A program made the translations under genes and the position numbers. From Pirellulaceae bacterium (GTDB lineage: Bacteria > Planctomycetota > Planctomycetia > Pirellulales > Pirellulaceae), in NCBI GenBank assembly GCA_029243025.1, contig JAQWSU010000002.1:62001-126000 (forward strand): a stretch of DNA of 64,000 nt, read 5' to 3'. Under the pieces are notes generated by a model. That model saw nothing but the letters and a program-made list of their open reading frames with translations, did not search any database and had not been told where the DNA came from. Positions 17,840 through 27,434 of this stretch are shown here, one piece after another (the stretch's first letter is position 1; each line of letters begins with the position of its first letter).

Positions 17840-19261
17840 ATGTCGTGGCGACGTCTAATTGTCGTATTTACAGTTCTGATCGGTTTCTCAACAGCATTTT
17901 CACACACCGTTTATGGTCAGGAAGAACCAGCGGTATCCACGCAAGATGCGATCGCGACCAGCGTGGACAAAACGACTTCTGTTGCACACACCGCCTTGGA
18001 GGCGGCCAACAATGCTTGGATGATGACATCCGCTGCTCTGGTGCTTTTCATGACTGCTCCGGGTCTGGCTATGTTCTACAGTGGTCTCGTTCGGAAGAAG
18101 AACGTGCTGAGTGTCATGATGCAGTGTTTGTTCTTAATGGGATTGATGACGGTGATTTGGGCGCTTTGGGGGTATTCGTTGAGTTTTGGAGCGGCGGACG
18201 GAGCCAATCCTTACATCGGAAACAGCGAATTCCTCTTCATGAACAATCTGACGATGAAGGATGGCGTTGCGCCGGGTGATGGTTTGCCCGTGCTGACCTT
18301 CATGGTTTTCCAGGGCATGTTTTTCATCATCACACCCGCGCTGATTTGTGGAGCGTTCGCTGAACGGATGAAATTCAGCTCCATGGTGGTTTTCATGATT
18401 TTATGGGGGACGTTGGTTTATTGTCCTCTCTGTCATTGGGTCTGGGCTGGCGGAATTCTCGCCCACGGTGCCGAGGGAGCTTGGGGTGGCGGTGCATTAG
18501 ATTTTGCCGGCGGTACGGTGGTACATATCAGTTCCGGTGTTTCCGCATTGGTAATCGCCATTGTGATTGGGCGCCGTTTGGGGTTCGGTACCGAAGACAT
18601 GCGTCCTCACAATATGACCTACACGGCTTTAGGTGCTGGAATGTTGTGGGTGGGTTGGTTTGGGTTTAACGCGGGTAGCTCGGGTGCTTCGGACGATTTG
18701 GCCGCAAACGCGCTCGTTGTGACGCATTTCTCAGCAGCGGCGGGAGCTATTGTTTGGGCGGTTGTCGAATGGATTGCACGTGGAAAACCAAGCATTTTGG
18801 GTACCGCTTCGGGTGCGGTCGCCGGCTTGGTTTGTATCACCCCCGCATCGGGTTATGTCCAGCCGATGTCGGCTCTCGCGATAGGTGCTGCCGCTGGAGT
18901 CGTTTGTTACTTTGCTTGTGGAGCTTTGAAAAGTGCGATGGGTTATGACGATTCGTTAGATGCCTTCGGAATTCACGGCATTGGAGGCGCGCTGGGTGCG
19001 ATTTTAACGGGTATATTTGCCACGACGGATGTTAATCCGGGTGGTGCAGACGGCCTGATGTACAATGCGACGGACGGCATGCAATTGTTAATTGGCCAAA
19101 TTGTCGCCGTAGGAGTTACGGTTGTTTTTGCAGTCGTTATGACGCTAATCCTAATCAAGCTGTTAGACGTCACGATTGGGATACGAATTAGTCAAGAGAC
19201 AGAGATTCGTGGTTTAGACATCAGCGAACACGGTGAGGAAGGTTACTTGCTCTACTCTTGA
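17840..19261 (+). CDS. amt: ammonium transporter Amt (first copy)
   Basis: 473 aa. A signal peptide ends near VYGQEE, followed by 11 predicted membrane helices. The pore twin His residues appear in GGTVVHISSGVSALV and FGIHGIGGALG. The FYSGLVRKKNVLS and RMKFSSMVVF stretches and the C-terminal tail GLDISEHGEEGY, which contacts PII, are present. The frame runs up to 17666, but the ATG at 17840 fits the signal peptide. It is followed by PII and glnD, the usual partners. Confidence 0.94.
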   Translation: MSWRRLIVVFTVLIGFSTAFSHTVYGQEEPAVSTQDAIATSVDKTTSVAHTALEAANNAWMMTSAALVLFMTAPGLAMFYSGLVRKKNVLSVMMQCLFLMGLMTVIWALWGYSLSFGAADGANPYIGNSEFLFMNNLTMKDGVAPGDGLPVLTFMVFQGMFFIITPALICGAFAERMKFSSMVVFMILWGTLVYCPLCHWVWAGGILAHGAEGAWGGGALDFAGGTVVHISSGVSALVIAIVIGRRLGFGTEDMRPHNMTYTALGAGMLWVGWFGFNAGSSGASDDLAANALVVTHFSAAAGAIVWAVVEWIARGKPSILGTASGAVAGLVCITPASGYVQPMSALAIGAAAGVVCYFACGALKSAMGYDDSLDAFGIHGIGGALGAILTGIFATTDVNPGGADGLMYNATDGMQLLIGQIVAVGVTVVFAVVMTLILIKLLDVTIGIRISQETEIRGLDISEHGEEGYLLYS

Positions 19262-19369
19262 TGGTGAGGTGATGCGATCTCCTTCAAGGGGGTTGCGAAG
19301 CTTGGCATGAAAAGGGTTCCAAAACTGTTCGTTTGATCGACCAGCGTTGTCGCACAGGAGTTTAACGAG

Positions 19370-19708
19370 ATGAAAAAAATCGAAGCAGTCGTTCGACATT
19401 TTAAATTAGAAGAAGTAAAGAATGCTTTGTCAGAGCAAGGTGCTCATGGAATGACCATCACCGAAGTACGTGGCTTCGGTCGGCAGAAGGGTCACAAAGA
19501 AACCTATCGCGGTACCGAATACACAGTAGATTTTGTACCCAAGGTCAAAATGGAGATTGTTTGTGCCGACAGTCAGGTGCAAGCGACGCTTGACGCGATT
19601 ATGCGTGCGGCTCAAACGGGGCAAATTGGTGACGGAAAGATTTTCGTTACCAATTTAGAGACAATCGTTCGAATTCGCACCGGGGAAACGGGTGAAGACG
19701 CACTGTAA
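19370..19708 (+). CDS. glnK: nitrogen regulatory protein PII, modifiable form
   Basis: 112 aa, the E. coli GlnB/GlnK length. PII signals nitrogen and energy state by binding ATP/ADP and 2-oxoglutarate, and controls AmtB and others through its T-loop. The T-loop [16 protein letters not shown] keeps Tyr51, the uridylylation target. The B-loop [10 protein letters not shown] and C-loop [12 protein letters not shown] are intact. A site AGGAG precedes the ATG. It lies 108 bases after amt and is followed by a terminator, so amt-glnK is probably one unit. The name glnK rests on linkage to amt. Confidence 0.93.
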   Translation: MKKIEAVVRHFKLEEVKNALSEQGAHGMTITEVRGFGRQKGHKETYRGTEYTVDFVPKVKMEIVCADSQVQATLDAIMRAAQTGQIGDGKIFVTNLETIVRIRTGETGEDAL

Positions 19709-19733
19709 GTGCGTCCTCTCTGCATGAAACTGG

Positions 19734-19773
19734 CTCCCACGAGTCGCAATCGTGATTCGTGGGAGACTTTTTT
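19734..19773 (+). terminator. rho-independent terminator after PII
   Basis: A perfect 9-bp stem, CTCCCACGA (19734-19742) pairing with TCGTGGGAG (19757-19765), is followed by ACTTTTTT. It lies 25 bases after the PII stop and before glnD, and covers the GTG at 19752 that opens the glnD frame, so glnD starts later. Confidence 0.8.
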
Positions 19774-19832
19774 GCGCGAACCGGAACCTCAACTTTGTAA
19801 CAAAGTTGGCAGAGGCGGTGGGCGTGCCGCTG

Positions 19833-22493
19833 ATGGCGGAATCAGGCATGAAAAAGCGAATTCGCGACGATGTTGTCGGCATCCGCAATTGGGTGGACGA
19901 GGGCCGTCAAAAGCTCTTTCAGCAGCATCGGAAAGGGTCGCCCGGAATCCAGGTTTGTACGCAGCTCAATGAACTGCTGGATACACTGGTTCTCGAAATC
20001 TTTGAAGCTGCACTTGCCTCTTATGACGAGGATCTACAGCAGACGGTTCGATCACGTATCGCGCTCGTCCCGCATGGTGGCTATGGCCGACGTGAAATGG
20101 CGCCCTACTCCGATATTGATTTGATGCTCCTGCATACGCAGGGGTCGCTCCAGCTGGTGGCTCCGTTGGCGCGACGTTTGGTGCGTGATTTTTCGGATAC
20201 GGGGATCGATTTAGGCTTCAGTCTGCGGACGATCGGGCAGGCTTGCCAAATGAGTGCTCGCGATCCCATCATCTTTACTTCACTTGTGGACTCCCGCTTT
20301 CTCGGTGGGAGCGTGCGATTTTTTCGCCGCTTCGTTAACGCATTTGACAAGAGCGCGCGACGCAGCACGGCCTCGCGGATCCGGATGGTGGGGGAGGCTC
20401 GCCGCGAGGAACGGGCCAAGTATGGTGAAACCGTCTATTTGCTCGAGCCGAATGTCAAACGCTCGCGAGGCGGTCTCCGCGATCTGCAGTTGATGCGCTG
20501 GATTGGCTTTATTCGCTATCGACAGGCAGATCCGGCGATCTTAACCCGCGGGGGGCATCTGGATGGGCCTGATTACCGTAGGCTTCGCCGTGCGCAAGAT
20601 TTCTTGCTCAAATTGCGGAATGAACTCCATTTTCATGCAAAGAGTTCCAAGGATGTGCTCTATCGGGATGAGCAAGTACGAATTGCCGAACTTTTTGGTT
20701 ATCAGGGCAATGGAAATGTGCTTCCGGTCGAGCAGTTCATGCAGGATTATTTTCAGCACACTTCGGCCATTCGTCAGATCGTCGCTCACTTCACCGATGG
20801 TGCTCGTTGGCGTCACCCGTTCTTGCGCAAATTTGTCTCAAATCTGACCAGTCATCACGTGGGAGGGGATTTTCGCGTTGGCCAATTCCATATTTCGGCA
20901 ACGCAAAAAGGCTTGGGGAAAGTGACTTCTAACCTTGCTGACGTGCTGAGGATTATGGATTTGGCGGGACGATACAATTGTCGCATTGATCACCCAACTT
21001 GGCGTGCGATTCGTACCGCCATGATGTCGCGAAACGATATCAAGGTTGATCGGGCTGGGGCCGAGTCTTTTCGTTCGTTGCTCTCGCAGCGGAATCGTCT
21101 TGGTCGGCTGTTGCGACGACTTCACGAGTTGCGAGTTCTCGAAAAACTTGTGCCAGGTTTCGCTCATGCGCGTTGCTTGTTGCAATTCAATGAATATCAC
21201 AAATACACGGTTGACGAGCACTCCTTGCGAGCGGTTGAACAAGCTACCGAATTCGCTCAGGCCAGTGGGACGCTTGGTCGTGCCTACAACAAAATAAAAC
21301 GGAAATACTTGTTGCACCTGGCCCTGTTGGTTCACGACTTGGGGAAAGGGTTTCCGCGAGACCACAGTGAAGTTGGTGCGGAGCTTGCTGTTGATGTGGC
21401 AAAGACATTGTATCTTTCCGAGAAGGATACTGAGACACTCACGTTCTTGGTGCGCCACCATCTGATGTTGTCACACCTTGCGTTTCGTCGCGACACGAGC
21501 GATGAATCGATTGTGATCCAACACGCGGCTCAGATTGGCACTCCCTCGCAGTTGCGAATGCTGTTCGTGCTGACTTGTGCTGATTTGGCCGCGGTTGGCC
21601 CCGACGTACTCAATGACTGGAAGATTGATGTGTTGGCCAAACTTTATCAACGGATGATGCGTCACTTGAGCGGTGAAACACAATCGCCCGACGCCGATCA
21701 GCGACTGGCCGAACAACGGGCTGAACTCGTGACGCAGATCAGCGAAAGAGATGATCCTGATTGGCTGGCGGAACAAATTGAATCGTTGCCCCCCGCTTAT
21801 TTGGAAGGTCCTTCGTCCCAGTATCTGATCGCAGATTTGGAACAGATGAAGGTCGTGGAACGAGATGCACCGATCGCTTGGGGACGCTATTTGCCGGAGC
21901 GGCAGGTTGTTGAGTATTCGATTGGTTTTATCGAAAACTCTCGTAAAGGAAGTTTCCATCGACTGACCGGGGCGCTGTCGGGCAAAGGCATGGAAATTCT
22001 GTCGGCGGAAATTCACTCACTTGCGAAGGGTCTCTGTCTTGATCGATTTTATGTCAATGATCAAGACTATCGTGATCAACCGCCGGATTATCGATTCCGC
22101 GAGGTTGAAGAGAGATTGGTGAATGCGTTGTCGACACAGCGCCATGAACCGCCCACATTTCGCCAGACCTGGCAGTCGTGTCGGCCTCAGGCACCCGTTA
22201 CCGACCTGCCGGTTCAAGTTCGGGTTGATAATACAACATCGGATTTCTTTACCATTATCGATGTCTTTGCACACGATCGACCAGGTCTGTTGTATCGGAT
22301 TGCGAAGACCTTAGCCGATCTTGATTTGTCTGTCGCATTCGCCAGGATTGGAACTTACCTTGATCAAGTTGTGGATGTGTTCTACGTCACCGATTCGGCC
22401 GGTAATAAAGTTCAAGGAGATGCAGTGCACGACCGAATCCGGCTGACGCTAACGAAGGCAATTGAGCCGGTGGAGAACGAGTCGCCCAGTTAA
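19833..22493 (+). CDS. glnD: PII uridylyltransferase / uridylyl-removing enzyme GlnD
   Basis: About 886 aa. GlnD adds UMP to PII Tyr51 under nitrogen limitation and removes it under excess. The nucleotidyltransferase site is PHGGYGRREMAPYSDIDLM. The HD hydrolase domain has TVDEHSLRAVE and LLVHDLGKGFPRDHSE. Two ACT domains follow; the last begins at FFTIIDVFAHDRPGLLYRIA. The start is uncertain: ATG at 19833 or 19848; an upstream GTG lies in the terminator. It sits directly after PII. Confidence 0.95.
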   Translation: MAESGMKKRIRDDVVGIRNWVDEGRQKLFQQHRKGSPGIQVCTQLNELLDTLVLEIFEAALASYDEDLQQTVRSRIALVPHGGYGRREMAPYSDIDLMLLHTQGSLQLVAPLARRLVRDFSDTGIDLGFSLRTIGQACQMSARDPIIFTSLVDSRFLGGSVRFFRRFVNAFDKSARRSTASRIRMVGEARREERAKYGETVYLLEPNVKRSRGGLRDLQLMRWIGFIRYRQADPAILTRGGHLDGPDYRRLRRAQDFLLKLRNELHFHAKSSKDVLYRDEQVRIAELFGYQGNGNVLPVEQFMQDYFQHTSAIRQIVAHFTDGARWRHPFLRKFVSNLTSHHVGGDFRVGQFHISATQKGLGKVTSNLADVLRIMDLAGRYNCRIDHPTWRAIRTAMMSRNDIKVDRAGAESFRSLLSQRNRLGRLLRRLHELRVLEKLVPGFAHARCLLQFNEYHKYTVDEHSLRAVEQATEFAQASGTLGRAYNKIKRKYLLHLALLVHDLGKGFPRDHSEVGAELAVDVAKTLYLSEKDTETLTFLVRHHLMLSHLAFRRDTSDESIVIQHAAQIGTPSQLRMLFVLTCADLAAVGPDVLNDWKIDVLAKLYQRMMRHLSGETQSPDADQRLAEQRAELVTQISERDDPDWLAEQIESLPPAYLEGPSSQYLIADLEQMKVVERDAPIAWGRYLPERQVVEYSIGFIENSRKGSFHRLTGALSGKGMEILSAEIHSLAKGLCLDRFYVNDQDYRDQPPDYRFREVEERLVNALSTQRHEPPTFRQTWQSCRPQAPVTDLPVQVRVDNTTSDFFTIIDVFAHDRPGLLYRIAKTLADLDLSVAFARIGTYLDQVVDVFYVTDSAGNKVQGDAVHDRIRLTLTKAIEPVENESPS

Positions 22494-22508
22494 TTCGATA
22501 GGACGAGT

Positions 22509-23351
22509 CTAGGGTCGGCGTTTTTGACACTTTTCGCAAAAGAAAGTGGAGCGTTGAGCTTGGACAATGCGATCGATCAGATGGGTTTTACAGCGGGGGC
22601 ACGGTTGGTCGGTCAGATTGTAGACGCGATGGTGATTCTGGTAGCTGCCGGTTTGGTTGAGTGCGTTACGATAAGTGCCATCAGAAAGAGTGGAGCCTTC
22701 GTAGTAGATCGCTTCGTTCAAAACCTCTCGCATGGCTGCCTGAATTCTTTTGTATTGGTTCTTCGTAAGCTGATCACATCGCTGCTGGGGGTGGATCTTA
22801 GCAACGTGCAATATTTCAGAGGCGTAGAGATTGCCAATCCCTGCAACAGCCTTTTGGTCGAGCAACGCCACTTTGATTTCCCGACGACTTGCCTTCAGAC
22901 ACTCGTACAGGTCACTGGCCGAAATGGACAATGCATCCGGCCCAAGATGACGTGAGCCAAGACGTATTTCGAGCTGTTCATTCGAAATGAGCTGAAGAGT
23001 ACCCAGTCCGCGGCGATCCCAGAACCAGAGCCATGGTGTTGTTTCGCTTTCAAGCCGGAGACCCAAACGTAAGTGCGTCGAGTTGGGGGGATCTGAGAGC
23101 AGAATAAGACCGGTCATCCGCGGTTCAATGATCACGGATTGCTCAGAGGAAAGTCCTAAGACGATCCGTTTCCCGATTCGGTGGATGGTTTCAATTTTGC
23201 AGCCAGGCAAGTGCCGTCGCAGCTGGTCGCGAGACGGTTTTACGCTGATCGGCTTCAGGCGGCAGGGAGGAAATTTCACTTTCGCAATTCGGCAGCCAAC
23301 GACCGAGGAAATGCCCCGTTTCATCGTCTCAACTTCCGGCAATTCGGGCAT
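22509..23351 (-). CDS. mutM: formamidopyrimidine-DNA glycosylase
   Basis: Removes 8-oxoguanine and ring-opened purines and cuts at the abasic site. The mature N-terminal Pro2 and Glu3 are in MPELPEVETMKRG, so the second ATG at 23351 is the start. KVALLDQKAVAGIGNLYASE is the H2TH region and the C-terminal zinc finger is CPRC...FCEKC. 280 aa is normal. It converges on glnD with a 15-base gap. Nei is less likely because of the PELPEVE start. Confidence 0.95.
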   Translation of the reverse strand: MPELPEVETMKRGISSVVGCRIAKVKFPPCRLKPISVKPSRDQLRRHLPGCKIETIHRIGKRIVLGLSSEQSVIIEPRMTGLILLSDPPNSTHLRLGLRLESETTPWLWFWDRRGLGTLQLISNEQLEIRLGSRHLGPDALSISASDLYECLKASRREIKVALLDQKAVAGIGNLYASEILHVAKIHPQQRCDQLTKNQYKRIQAAMREVLNEAIYYEGSTLSDGTYRNALNQTGSYQNHHRVYNLTDQPCPRCKTHLIDRIVQAQRSTFFCEKCQKRRP

Positions 23352-23513
23352 CACAGCCTACCTAAAATACACGGGTTCACGGAGGGAGGTTAGCAGAGTT
23401 CCACGCTCACGATGTTAGGTAATCATAGGGATTCATTGCCGGCTCGCCCAGGCTTGACCCGTGCCACGGACCTGGCGATGGTCAATTGGATGGTGGCTTG
23501 CTACGATGGAGGA

Positions 23514-24740
23514 ATGAGCACCAATACCTCAAACCAAGCGACCAGCAATGTCCCCGACGAAAGAGGCCGATTTGGTCAGTTCGGCGGACGCTACGTTCCT
23601 GAAACACTGACAAGAGCCTTGGATGAGCTGACAGAAGAATACGAGAAGGCACGCGTTGATCCGCAATTTCAAGCACGGCTCGACGAACTGCTCCACGATT
23701 ATGTAAGCCGCCCATCACCTTTCTATTTTGCTGAACGCCTGACGGCCGAGTGTGGAGGCGCGCAAATCTGGCTGAAACGTGAAGATGTGAACCACACGGG
23801 TGCGCACAAAATTAACAACACCATCGGTCAAGCTCTGTTGACGCTGAGGATGGGTAAGAAACGTGTTATTGCGGAGACCGGGGCTGGTCAACATGGAGTC
23901 GCGACCGCGACCGCCTGTGCTCGCTTTGGTTTGCCGTGCGTTGTCTACATGGGCGAAGAGGATATCCGTCGGCAGGCTCCTAATGTTTTTAGTATGCGAC
24001 TGTTGGGAGCGGATGTGAGATCCGTGACAAGTGGGTCGCGGACCTTACGCGATGCGATCAACGAAGCAATGCGGGATTGGATGAGTAGCGTCGAGACAAC
24101 GCATTACATCCTCGGATCGGCGGTCGGCCCCCACCCTTTCCCGCGCATTGTTCGAGACTTTCAATCAGTGATTGGACGAGAAGCTCGTCAACAAAGTCTC
24201 GACCGTTTAAAACGATTACCCGATGTGGTTGTCGCCTGTGTCGGAGGCGGGAGCAATGCGGCCGGTATGTTCTACCCGTTTGTCGATGACGCAGCGGTTG
24301 AACTGCATGGAGTCGAGGCCGGTGGGCTTGGTGGCAAGGCCGGACAGCACGCGTCCCCGCTTACTTACGGTGAACCAGGCGTTTTGCACGGAAGCTACAG
24401 CTTTGTGATGCAAGACGAAGACGGGCAGACTTGTGATGTTCACTCGGTATCGGCCGGTTTGGACTATCCGGGAGTAGGGCCTGAGCATAGTTACTGGAAA
24501 GCGACAGGCCGAGTCCAGTATGGATCTTGTCAGGATGATGATGCCATGCGTGCATTTGATGTGATGGCCCGAACCGAAGGTATCCTGCCTGCTCTCGAGA
24601 CGTCTCACGCAATCTCTCATGCTATGAAGGTGGCTCGAGAGCGGTCACCGGACCAGGTAATCGTCGTTTGTCTTTCCGGGCGTGGAGACAAAGATGCCGC
24701 CGAAATCGCTCGGATTCGTGGTACTGAGCCCACCGATTGA
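23514..24740 (+). CDS. trpB: tryptophan synthase beta chain
   Basis: PLP enzyme that joins indole and serine. The PLP lysine is Lys99 in [10 protein letters not shown], with GRYVPETL at the N-terminus, the phosphate loop [12 protein letters not shown] and the C-terminal CLSGRGDKD. 408 aa is normal. The frame is open to 23412, but GGAGGA just before the ATG at 23514 fits this start. trpA follows after 68 bases; trpE lies 8 kb away at 33183 on the other strand, so the pathway genes are dispersed. Confidence 0.97.
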   Translation: MSTNTSNQATSNVPDERGRFGQFGGRYVPETLTRALDELTEEYEKARVDPQFQARLDELLHDYVSRPSPFYFAERLTAECGGAQIWLKREDVNHTGAHKINNTIGQALLTLRMGKKRVIAETGAGQHGVATATACARFGLPCVVYMGEEDIRRQAPNVFSMRLLGADVRSVTSGSRTLRDAINEAMRDWMSSVETTHYILGSAVGPHPFPRIVRDFQSVIGREARQQSLDRLKRLPDVVVACVGGGSNAAGMFYPFVDDAAVELHGVEAGGLGGKAGQHASPLTYGEPGVLHGSYSFVMQDEDGQTCDVHSVSAGLDYPGVGPEHSYWKATGRVQYGSCQDDDAMRAFDVMARTEGILPALETSHAISHAMKVARERSPDQVIVVCLSGRGDKDAAEIARIRGTEPTD

Positions 24741-24808
24741 AACTTGCTTCGTGGCATTCATCATCTAAAGCTCGATTTAAACTCCTCTAAGTCAACAGAA
24801 GAATTTCC

Positions 24809-25612
24809 ATGTCGGCTATTGATCAGCTATTTCAGGATCTGCGTTCGCAAAACAAAAAGGCATTTATGCCGTTCGTAACCGCCGGCGACCCCGATTTGGA
24901 CTTTACCGTCGATGTGGTGCGAATGTTTGCTGAGCAAGGTTGTAGTCTGTGTGAATTGGGAATTCCGTACAGCGATCCCATCGCCGATGGTCCCGTGATT
25001 CAAGCGTCCTACACACGAGCACTGGCGGGAGGTGTCAAATTGAAGGATATCTTCAGCCGTGTTGGTCACATGGCGGAGGGGAATTCGATGCCTCTGGTGA
25101 CCATGGTCAGCTATGCGATTGTTTATCGACATGGATTGGAGCAATTCGTAGATGACGCTCAGGCGGCCGGTTTGGCCGGAGCAATCGTGCCGGACTTACT
25201 CTCTGAGGAGTCCGCTGAATTGGACCAAATTTGTCGTGCACGTGACTTTAGTTTGATCCAACTCGTGACGCCCACCACTTCTCGCGAGCGAGCCGTTCGC
25301 ATTGCCGAAACGTCAACCGGTTTCTTGTACTACGTTTCGGTGACTGGCATCACTGGAGCACGCCAAGAATTGCCACCCGAACTCATTGATCAAGTGGGGT
25401 GGTTAAAAGAGCAAACGGATTTGCCCATCTGTATTGGTTTTGGTATCGCTCGACCCGATCACGTGCGAACCCTCGCCCCGGTTGCGGACGGACTGATTGT
25501 TGGCTCGGCAATCGTCAAGCAGATGGCGGAGGCCGAGTTAAGAGGGCGAAACGGCGTACTGGGGGATCTGAGAGAATTCATTCAAGAAATGCTTGCCTCG
25601 CTCGCCGATTAG
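24809..25612 (+). CDS. trpA: tryptophan synthase alpha chain
   Basis: TIM barrel that cleaves indole-3-glycerol phosphate and channels indole to TrpB. The catalytic Glu and Asp are in CELGIPYSDPIADGP, and GFLYYVSVTGITGAR and GFGIARPDHVR are the phosphate-binding regions. 267 aa is normal. Forms an operon with trpB. No trpC or trpD is in the window. Confidence 0.97.
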   Translation: MSAIDQLFQDLRSQNKKAFMPFVTAGDPDLDFTVDVVRMFAEQGCSLCELGIPYSDPIADGPVIQASYTRALAGGVKLKDIFSRVGHMAEGNSMPLVTMVSYAIVYRHGLEQFVDDAQAAGLAGAIVPDLLSEESAELDQICRARDFSLIQLVTPTTSRERAVRIAETSTGFLYYVSVTGITGARQELPPELIDQVGWLKEQTDLPICIGFGIARPDHVRTLAPVADGLIVGSAIVKQMAEAELRGRNGVLGDLREFIQEMLASLAD

Positions 25613-25937
25613 TTCGTCGCTTAAAAAAAACTTTCCGCGCCTCATTCGCTTAACGCATTTGCGTCAATTCCTACCGATTAACCGGTTGAGGAGGCCACGA
25701 CGAGGATTCATCTGCTCTCACTTGCTGCATTGTCTGACCAAAAGCTTGACCGGTTGGAAAAGTCGAAAGTAAACTTGAAGGAGCGGTTGGTTTTTTTCAC
25801 GAGAGACCAATCCTGCTCGTTGGAATGCCGATCCTTATTCATTGCATGTTACGACACAACTCATCTTTGGTGTCGAAAGCGGTCATTGATGGCTTGCGTG
25901 CAATTGTTCTCCCCCTGATTAACCAGGAGGCAGTAAA
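25613..25937. other. 325-base gap after trpA
   Basis: No gene, tRNA or clear terminator is seen. There is a T-rich run (TTTTTTT) at about 25791-25797 and a palindrome-like TTAACCGGTTGA near 25677. The last bases hold the ribosome site AGGAGG of the next gene. Short frames here lack recognisable features. Confidence 0.5.
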
Positions 25938-26474
25938 ATGCGCTCGACGAATGCGGCTGCGCTACGCCGATACTTTGCAGGTGTTGCTGAACACACTTTT
26001 CAAACCCAGATTGGTGTGGCCGATCCGCCCATGATTGATTACATCAGCGATCTGCTGACGCGATTCGTGCGATGTGAAGCGATTTTTCGGGTGCGTAACC
26101 TGGCCGGTCGACCTATCCGCGAAGTTGCTGAAATGATGGTCGAGGCGGAAGAACGCGTCGGCAATGCGCGACGCGAAGTCCATCGTCATATCGGCGACTT
26201 TACTCTGTTTTGGACTGGGGTCTATCCGGAGGCTGTGCCGCGTTTTGTGGCGAAATCACAGCAAGATCATCTAGTAAACTACTGTGCGGAAGGGAAACGG
26301 TCCTATTTGATTGCCAGCCGAATCGAAACCGACGAACCAGAAAACGCTTCCAATGAGCTCTTGGAACGCTTAAGTCGGGAGTTCGAGTTGTGCGCCTATG
26401 GATTGCGCGAGGTACGGCGACACTGGGAAAATCATGATGGCCAAGATCCTCCCCAACCTTTCTTGATCAATTGA
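25938..26474 (+). CDS. conserved protein of unknown function
   Basis: 178 aa, soluble, with no signal peptide; basic N-terminus, then mostly helical. Stretches such as MIDYISDLLTRFVRCEAIFR and REVAEMMVEAEERVGNARREVHRHIGDFTLFWTGVYPE look like a conserved fold. I recall similar unnamed proteins from planctomycetes but no domain. A strong site AGGAGGCAGTAAA precedes the ATG. It converges on the ABC ATPase gene with a 33-base gap. Confidence 0.72.
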   Translation: MRSTNAAALRRYFAGVAEHTFQTQIGVADPPMIDYISDLLTRFVRCEAIFRVRNLAGRPIREVAEMMVEAEERVGNARREVHRHIGDFTLFWTGVYPEAVPRFVAKSQQDHLVNYCAEGKRSYLIASRIETDEPENASNELLERLSREFELCAYGLREVRRHWENHDGQDPPQPFLIN

Positions 26475-26507
26475 TCAGGTCCGGCGAATCAGTTTTAGGG
26501 CGCCACT

Positions 26508-27434
26508 TTAGGTGACCAGACCTTTGGTGACACGCATGAAGACGTCTTCCAGCGTGGGATCCGTATCGTTGAAGCTGCGGACTTGCACCTCGTTGGCCAT
26601 TAACTGATTCAGCAAATCGGCAACGCCCTGATCGTCCGTTTCTAGTTCGACCGTGACTTGGTCCTGATCAACTTGAACCTCTCTGCAGTGCGGTGAACTT
26701 CTAATGATAGACAGACCGGCCTCCATTCCTGCGTTAAATCGAACTTGCACGATTCGATTTCCTCGGATCCTTCGATAAACGGAGTTAATGGGGCCATGCA
26801 TTAATAACTGTCCACGTTCAATAATTCCAATGGATGTGCAGCAGTCGGCCAATTCACTGAGAATGTGGCTGGAGATCATGATCGTCTTTCCCATTCGCCG
26901 CAGTTCTTTTAGCAATGCCTTCATTTCTAACCGAGCTCGGGGATCGAGTCCGCTCGCTGGTTCATCCAGAATTAGGACGGGTGGATCGTGCACAAGCGTT
27001 TTGGCGAGGCAGAGACGTTGTTTCATGCCGCGCGAGAGTCCATTAACAAAATCATCTCGTTTGTGGGTCAAATCCAACAGTTCTAATACGTCGCGGATGA
27101 CTTGGCCCCGGCGCGCTCGAGGGATCGCGTAAGCCACGGCGAAGAAATCTAGGAATTCCCAGACCCTCATGCCGTCATACACGCCGAACGTGTCGGGCAT
27201 GTAGCCGACACTGCGACGTACTGCCATCGGGTCCTTGGTGACACTGTGACCATTCACAATGCCTTCGCCACGAGTGGCTTTCAAGAGTGTCGTTAGAAAG
27301 CGGATGCTGGTACTTTTTCCGGCGCCGTTGGGCCCAATAAAACCAAACATTTCGCCGGCTTCAATTTTTAGATTCAGGCATTGGACAGCGGTGAATTCGC
27401 CGTACTCTTTACCGAAATCAATTAGCTCGATCAT
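26508..27434 (-). CDS. ABC transporter ATP-binding protein
   Basis: 308 aa. Walker A is GPNGAGKST, the signature LSRGMKQRL, Walker B LILDEPASGLDP and the H-loop SSHILSE. A C-terminal extension (about 230-308) is typical of the ABC-2 multidrug/NatA/GldA-like ATPases. The start overlaps by 17 bases the end of the 840-aa gene before it, so the two are co-translated. No permease gene is adjacent on either side. Confidence 0.93.
   Translation of the reverse strand: MIELIDFGKEYGEFTAVQCLNLKIEAGEMFGFIGPNGAGKSTSIRFLTTLLKATRGEGIVNGHSVTKDPMAVRRSVGYMPDTFGVYDGMRVWEFLDFFAVAYAIPRARRGQVIRDVLELLDLTHKRDDFVNGLSRGMKQRLCLAKTLVHDPPVLILDEPASGLDPRARLEMKALLKELRRMGKTIMISSHILSELADCCTSIGIIERGQLLMHGPINSVYRRIRGNRIVQVRFNAGMEAGLSIIRSSPHCREVQVDQDQVTVELETDDQGVADLLNQLMANEVQVRSFNDTDPTLEDVFMRVTKGLVT

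Noticed and set aside
19752-19832. GTG start for glnD at 19752
   Set aside because: It lies inside the hairpin of the PII terminator, and the 27 extra residues do not look like GlnD.
25774-25818. Possible terminator near a T-run after trpA
   Set aside because: The stem around the T-run is short, with mismatches, and the T-run lies in the loop and not after the stem.
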